Assembly (NCBI GenBank): GCA_030628905.1
Contig: DAOVQB010000159.1
Location: 1-10,587 of the forward strand
Direction: 5' to 3'
DNA length: 10,587 bases
From: DAOVQB01 sp023128935
GTDB taxonomy: Bacteria; Eisenbacteria; RBG-16-71-46; CAIMUX01; WJJG01
The position numbers and the translations under genes are program-made. Below are positions 6,709 through 10,587 of this stretch, piece by piece. Each line of letters starts with the position of its first letter. Position 1 is the first letter of the stretch. The notes beneath the pieces were generated by a model. That model did not search any database and was not told the origin of the DNA. It saw only the letters and a list, made by a program, of their open reading frames with translations.

Positions 6709-9628
6709 TCGGTATGCTCCTGTAGGCGTCGATTTTCTGCGCCGCCTTGGCTGGATCAACCATGCCGTGTGTGTTCTCGTCAACAACAACGACCGGGGCC
6801 AGGCCACAGGCTCCGACGCACCGGACCGCCGTCAGCGTGAATTCCCGGTCCTCAGTTGTTTCGCCAACCTTGATCTTCAAGTGCTCTTCAAGATTCTCCA
6901 GGATCTTGGCTGCTTCCTTGACATAGCAGGCTGTCCCCAGGCAAACGCGAATGACGTGGTGGCCCCGCGGTGTCATGGTGAAGAAGGAATAGAAGGAAAC
7001 GACACCGAACACATCCGCTGCGGGTAGTCCCAAGCCCAGTGCAATGTAGTTCTGCGTCTCGATAGCCAGGAAGCCGAGGATCTCCTGGGTCTTCTGAAGT
7101 ACGGGGATCAACCCACCCCGGCGCGGCCGGTAGGTCTCAAGCAGCTTGTCGATCTTTGCCTTCTTCTCCGTCGCCTCTTCTTCAGTCTGCAGCAGCTTCT
7201 CGAACTTGCTTGTGATCTCCGCCGGGTCACTGGGTGGTGCCACTGCCCCAGGTTCAGTTGTCAAGGACAGAGACTCGAGCAGCCCCTCGCACTGTTCAAG
7301 TAGATGCTGGTGGTGGTAGTTGAATACGTTCCACTCCGGACGGAGGGTTGGTGGCCGGTCGCCATTGAGCCGCAGTGTACTGGGGGCGGCTGTATCGATG
7401 ACGGGCCACTGGAGGCCGTTCTCCGCGATCCGCGCATATGTGATGCCCTTGACCTGGAGAACCAGCTGGGCGATTTCCCGCTCCCAGATTTCCTGAGTCG
7501 ATCGCTCTGGCCAAGGATGCCCCACACGGCGGGCCAGCTCGGCCAGGATCCAGATCTCGGGCTTTGCATCCCCCGCCGGATCGACAGCGCGCCTGAGGCG
7601 GCTGACGCGTCTTTCACAGCTCGTACAGCTCCCTTCGTCCTCGCCCCACGCCGCAGTGGGCAGCACTACATCTGCGTGCTTGGTCGTCTCGTTCTCGAGG
7701 TTATCCAGTACAACCAGGAAATCGATCGACTCGACGCCCCGGGGAGCGCCATCCAGAATCGGTTGGATGACGGCCAGGTCCTCGCCAGCGCAGAAGAGGA
7801 GTCGTATCTTCTTGGATACGGCGCCCTCTATCATCTCCGGGAAGGAGAGTCCGGCCTGTGCGTTCAAGGTCGCGTTCCAGGCCTTCTCGAACTCCGTCCG
7901 AGCCTGCGCATCCTCGATGCTCCGGTAGCCGGGCAGGTAGGTTGGATGAACGCCCATGAGGGCTGCGCCCTGTGAATTGCTCAGGTCGCCCAGGGCGTTT
8001 ACGCCACCACACTCGCGGTCCATGTTTCCGAGGAGGTCCTGGAGAGTGACGAACACCGATTCCCAAGCCGCGACCTTCGGGCCGTAGACGAGCATGCAGG
8101 TATCCTCGCTATCGAGAATATCCGCCGCCTTCTGGATAAGGGCCTGCTCCACACCCGTGACCTCGGCCACCTGGTTGAGTCCGTAGTTCTCTGCAACCTT
8201 CTTCGCAGCGGTGATCTTCGCTGATGCAATGGACCCTTCACGCGGTTTGGCATCCAGCAGACGCCGGATCAGGCCGTTGACGAGAACCGATTCAGTCCCC
8301 TCGGTGGCCTTGAGATAGATTGTGGCGAATTCCGCGATCCGCGTTGGCCTCGAGTCGATCACGATGAGCTGGGCGCCCTTCTTGACGGCGCGCTTGATGA
8401 AGGTTCCCGCAACTGGGTTTTCTTGAGTGACATCGGAGCCAAGCAGGAGGATACAGGGGGTTTCCTCCAGTTCCGCGAGGGAATTCGTCATGGGCGCGGC
8501 CGCGAAGGGCGCCGTGACATTGTTCGTTCCAACCACACCGCGTAAGAGTTTCTGGAAGGAGTAGAGGGCCTCGTTGGTGGAACGTGCCGAGCAGATGCCT
8601 GCAATGGCGTCCGCACCGTGCTCTGCTCTAACTGTCTTGATCTTCTCGGCAACCCTGCCCAAGGCCTCGTCCCATGAGGCTTCTTCGAGCTTGTCATTCT
8701 TGCGGACCAGCGGTTTTGTTAGCCGCCTGGGGGACTGGAGGAAATCAAAGCCAAAGCGGCCCTTGGCGCAGAGCCTGCCCTGATTGGGCAGGGAATCTTC
8801 GATGCTACTCACCTTCTGAATCTTGCCGTCCTTGACATGGAGGTCAAGCTGGCAGCCGACACCGCAGTAGGTGCAGGTTGTACGTACGTGCTTGGCTTCC
8901 CAGGGACGGATCTTGTAGCGGCTTCTCGTCTCGACCAGGGCGCCAACCGGGCAGGCCTGGATGCATTGACCGCAGTAGACGCAGTTGGAGCGCGCGAGAG
9001 TGCTATCACTCATCACGACGATCTTGGACTTTATACCCCGATATCCGAGGGAGAGAGCGTTATTGACCTGAATTTCATTGCAGGCCTGGACGCAGCGCCC
9101 ACAGAGGATGCAGCGGGAGAAATCGCGGAGAATGAGGGGACTAGCTATCTCGATTGGGTATTCCGGCTTGCGGCCCGCGAGCTGGCCCGTGCGCACCTGA
9201 TAGCGGTAGGCGAGGGCTTGCAGCTTGCAGGCCCCATAGACCTCGCACAGCTCGTCGGATTGGTCGTAGTCCTCTGTATCGCTCTGTAGCGCGGTCCATC
9301 TCTCGGGTTCCTCTGTCCGCGCGGAGCAGTTGTGGTTTCCCGCGGCCAGGAGGAGCTCCAGGATGGCCTTGCGGGCGATGATGACCTTGGGTGTGTCGGT
9401 GAGCACCTCCATCTTTGGTGCGGCAGGCACGGTGCAGGAGGCCATCAGTGTGCGCGCGCCCTTGACCTCCACTACACAGATGCGGCAGGCACCCGTCGGG
9501 AGTGCCCCCGGTAGGTGACAGAGGGTGGGGATATAGATGTTGTTGCGCTTGGCAACCTCCAGGATGGTCTCGCCGGGCGTGAAAGTGAGCTGTCGCCCGT
9601 TGATGATGATGAGATTCTCTGCGTTCAT
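6698..9628 (-). CDS. NuoG-type iron-sulfur protein fused to a NuoE domain, Mo domain degenerate
   Basis: This is a 976-residue electron-transfer protein. In order it has: a plant-type [2Fe-2S] domain (C37, C48, C51, C65); a His-Cys [4Fe-4S] site (H99, C101, C128, C134) with a long insertion between C101 and C128; two ferredoxin [4Fe-4S] motifs (C173/C176/C179/C183 and C216/C219/C222/C226); and a molybdopterin-oxidoreductase region with its own [4Fe-4S] (C252, C255, C259, C287), running to about residue 745. A linker follows, then a NuoE-like [2Fe-2S] thioredoxin domain (about 805-976; C896-x4-C901, C937-x3-C941). The Mo region resembles formate dehydrogenase but lacks the Cys/Sec-His loop, has Gly547 where the catalytic Arg is expected, and has no C-terminal cofactor-binding domain, so formate dehydrogenase activity is unlikely. 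ATG 9628, with AGGA at 9634-9637, marks the domain start. A longer frame to 9685 overlaps the upstream gene. Partners: the NuoF-like subunit and probably the upstream flavoprotein. Confidence 0.92.
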   Translation of the reverse strand: MNAENLIIINGRQLTFTPGETILEVAKRNNIYIPTLCHLPGALPTGACRICVVEVKGARTLMASCTVPAAPKMEVLTDTPKVIIARKAILELLLAAGNHNCSARTEEPERWTALQSDTEDYDQSDELCEVYGACKLQALAYRYQVRTGQLAGRKPEYPIEIASPLILRDFSRCILCGRCVQACNEIQVNNALSLGYRGIKSKIVVMSDSTLARSNCVYCGQCIQACPVGALVETRSRYKIRPWEAKHVRTTCTYCGVGCQLDLHVKDGKIQKVSSIEDSLPNQGRLCAKGRFGFDFLQSPRRLTKPLVRKNDKLEEASWDEALGRVAEKIKTVRAEHGADAIAGICSARSTNEALYSFQKLLRGVVGTNNVTAPFAAAPMTNSLAELEETPCILLLGSDVTQENPVAGTFIKRAVKKGAQLIVIDSRPTRIAEFATIYLKATEGTESVLVNGLIRRLLDAKPREGSIASAKITAAKKVAENYGLNQVAEVTGVEQALIQKAADILDSEDTCMLVYGPKVAAWESVFVTLQDLLGNMDRECGGVNALGDLSNSQGAALMGVHPTYLPGYRSIEDAQARTEFEKAWNATLNAQAGLSFPEMIEGAVSKKIRLLFCAGEDLAVIQPILDGAPRGVESIDFLVVLDNLENETTKHADVVLPTAAWGEDEGSCTSCERRVSRLRRAVDPAGDAKPEIWILAELARRVGHPWPERSTQEIWEREIAQLVLQVKGITYARIAENGLQWPVIDTAAPSTLRLNGDRPPTLRPEWNVFNYHHQHLLEQCEGLLESLSLTTEPGAVAPPSDPAEITSKFEKLLQTEEEATEKKAKIDKLLETYRPRRGGLIPVLQKTQEILGFLAIETQNYIALGLGLPAADVFGVVSFYSFFTMTPRGHHVIRVCLGTACYVKEAAKILENLEEHLKIKVGETTEDREFTLTAVRCVGACGLAPVVVVDENTHGMVDPAKAAQKIDAYRSIPNDA
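6717..6721 (-). promoter_or_regulatory. Ribosome binding site of the first DRTGG gene, inside upstream CDS
   Basis: AGGAG is spaced eight bases from the ATG at 6708. It places the start inside the last codons of the NuoG/NuoE fusion gene and rules out longer starts in that frame. The surrounding 10-mer ACAGGAGCAT recurs at 6329-6338, just before the CBS-ATPase gene. Confidence 0.65.
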
Positions 9629-9642
9629 CGGTTTCCTGTCCC

Positions 9643-10587
9643 CTACATCGCTTTTCGGTAGCAGATCAGTCCGCACTGCAGGCATCGATCAGCCTCTCTT
9701 CTGGCTTCCTGTTCGCTAAGTCCAGAAAGCTCTTTATCCGAAGTCCAGTCCGCCCCGGTGCTCGGCTCCCGCAGGGGCATCTGTGAACCCTCCCGTGCGA
9801 TCACGGGCACTCCCGAGATCTCGCTGGCATTCAGAATCTCCCCGGCTTCAGTGGCGAGATGCGCGATCGGCGTGATCGGTCTGCCAGTGAGATGTTGGTG
9901 TGTTGCCCGGGCCACCCGGCGACCTGAGAGGATGGCCCTGACGACAGCAGAGGCATCCCCCGTCCGTCCGGATTCAGGAGAACTAAAAACGCCAGCCTGA
10001 CACATCGCGGGCAGGGTCCGGTGAACATCCACGGTTCCCCAGGTGGGTTGTCCTGAAAGACCCTCGATGGCCTCCACGCCCACCTCATCCTCATCCTCTT
10101 CCGCGCCGCCGGTTTTCACAGGTGCGATCACGAGCTCGGGGATCCGTCCGGCAGCCACAATGAGCGTGTCCACTGATGCAACCGTGGTGGCGGCGGGTCT
10201 GCCGTTATCAGGTGGGAGCTGCTCGAGAACCACGTCGGTCAAGCTGTCGCCCGCTCCGAAGATCCTGCTCACAACCGTCGATGCCAGCACTTCAAGGCCC
10301 GCCTGGGCGAGCGCCTGCTGATCGCGCAAACCCTCTGGGAGACCGGCTTCGGGCCCGCTGGTGATGAGGGTCACCTTTTGCGCTCCGAGTTTTCGGCAGG
10401 CTCTTGCCAGTTCCAGCGCGCGACTTGCTCCACCGACAATCATCACGCGGCTGCCGGGCTGCGGAGCCCGATCGTTCTTCAGCGCATCGAGGAAATCGAT
10501 CATAAGATGGACTTGCGGGAGCAATTGCTCTCTGCCGTTGCCTGGCCCGAGGATTTTCCGGCTGTCGAAACCGCCAGTTGTCAAAAC
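9643..10587 (-). CDS. GltD/NfnB-like FAD/NAD(P)-dependent oxidoreductase, N-terminus beyond window
   Basis: The reading frame continues through the right edge, so only the last 314 or so codons are seen. The first visible residues (VLTTGGFDSRKIL) match the ATG-type motif in the middle of GltD-like flavoproteins. A Rossmann NAD(P) motif follows (VMIVGGASRALELARACRKLGA) and then the TLIVAAGRIPEL strand. A C-terminal segment ends EARREADRCLQCGLICY, with C301, C304 and C308 counted from the TTG at 10584. That Cys-rich ending is typical of glutamate synthase small-subunit and NfnB relatives. The usual late FAD motif (VFAGGD) reads VFSSPE here, so FAD contacts may be altered. An acidic run DEDE (165-168) is unusual. 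It ends 14 bases before the NuoG/NuoE fusion gene. Inferred role: the NADP(H)-reacting subunit of the same complex. The N-terminal FAD domain and any extra ferredoxin domain lie outside the window. TTG 10584 is not the true start. Confidence 0.85.
   Translation of the reverse strand, partial: VLTTGGFDSRKILGPGNGREQLLPQVHLMIDFLDALKNDRAPQPGSRVMIVGGASRALELARACRKLGAQKVTLITSGPEAGLPEGLRDQQALAQAGLEVLASTVVSRIFGAGDSLTDVVLEQLPPDNGRPAATTVASVDTLIVAAGRIPELVIAPVKTGGAEEDEDEVGVEAIEGLSGQPTWGTVDVHRTLPAMCQAGVFSSPESGRTGDASAVVRAILSGRRVARATHQHLTGRPITPIAHLATEAGEILNASEISGVPVIAREGSQMPLREPSTGADWTSDKELSGLSEQEARREADRCLQCGLICYRKAM

Larger units (their letters stand above)
780..10587 (-). other. Minus-strand operon of redox and regulatory genes
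   Basis: Ten genes run head to tail on the minus strand with overlaps or gaps of 21 bases or fewer, apart from the 63-base and 156-base gaps. Several junctions share stop, ribosome site and start within a few bases (4162-4166, 3583-3595, 6698-6721), which indicates coupled translation. The operon promoter must lie beyond the right edge. I see no intrinsic terminator at the left end, where the operon meets the convergent RseC-like gene. Confidence 0.75.

Noticed and set aside
1253..9628. Complex I (NADH:quinone oxidoreductase) operon
   Set aside because: NuoF, NuoG and NuoE relatives are present, but no membrane subunits or NuoB/C/D genes are. The NuoF protein is of the extended HydB type.
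6698..9628. [FeFe]-hydrogenase catalytic subunit
   Set aside because: The N-terminal cluster domains resemble HydA, but none of the H-cluster cysteine motifs is present. The following region is of the molybdopterin-oxidoreductase type.
6698..9685. Longer NuoG/NuoE protein starting at 9685
   Set aside because: The extra 19 residues overlap the end of the GltD-like gene and precede the conserved ferredoxin fold. ATG 9628 has a ribosome site and fits the domain start.
1..10587. CRISPR array, tRNA, rRNA, insertion sequence or prophage genes
   Set aside because: I searched by eye for spaced repeats, cloverleaf T-arms, transposase or integrase motifs and terminal inverted repeats, and found none.

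Overview
The window looks like a piece of a chromosome from a strictly anaerobic, moderately GC-rich bacterium. The evidence is the dense set of iron-sulfur flavoprotein subunits of the kind used for soluble NADH/ferredoxin chemistry, together with regulatory genes known from NADH-dependent [FeFe]-hydrogenase loci. The phylum cannot be fixed from the sequence. Comparable gene sets are known from Firmicutes, syntrophs, sulfate reducers and other anaerobes.

Layout. Bases 1-306 hold no recognisable gene. A single plus-strand gene (307-759) encodes an RseC-type two-helix membrane protein. It converges, with a 20-base gap, on a long minus-strand operon running from beyond the right edge (10587) down to 780. 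In transcription order the operon encodes: the C-terminal part of a GltD/NfnB-like pyridine-nucleotide flavoprotein (10587-9643, N-terminus outside the window); a 976-residue NuoG-type iron-sulfur protein with a NuoE domain fused to its C-terminus (9628-6698); a DRTGG-domain protein (6708-6352); a CBS-pair protein with a GHKL/anti-sigma-type ATPase domain (6330-5365); a second DRTGG protein (5301-4960); a PHP-domain predicted metallo-phosphoesterase (4952-4164); a second GHKL ATPase (4162-3593); a small thioredoxin-fold [2Fe-2S]-type protein (3583-3200); a NuoF/HydB-type NADH-binding flavoprotein (3043-1253); and a zinc-ribbon protein (1238-780). Most neighbours overlap or lie within 21 bases of each other. 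The exceptions are a 63-base gap (5302-5364) and a 156-base gap (3044-3199). The larger gap holds a 33-bp tandem duplication and a hairpin.

How the genes may work together (inference). The NuoF-like subunit plus the NuoG/NuoE fusion form the electron-transfer core seen in NADH-dependent bifurcating hydrogenases and formate dehydrogenases. No H-cluster hydrogenase is visible. The molybdopterin-type domain of the NuoG protein has lost the segment that carries the formate dehydrogenase catalytic Cys/Sec-His, the position aligned with the catalytic Arg, and the C-terminal cofactor-binding domain. The only other candidate redox site in view is the upstream GltD/NfnB-like flavoprotein. The most interesting reading is therefore a soluble NAD(H)/NADP(H)/ferredoxin transhydrogenase of the general Nfn/Stn (Sporomusa-type Nfn) kind. 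In this reading the degenerate Mo domain is a scaffold and electron wire. Embedded between the catalytic genes is a five-gene DRTGG/CBS-GHKL/DRTGG/PHP/GHKL cassette that probably senses energy or redox state.
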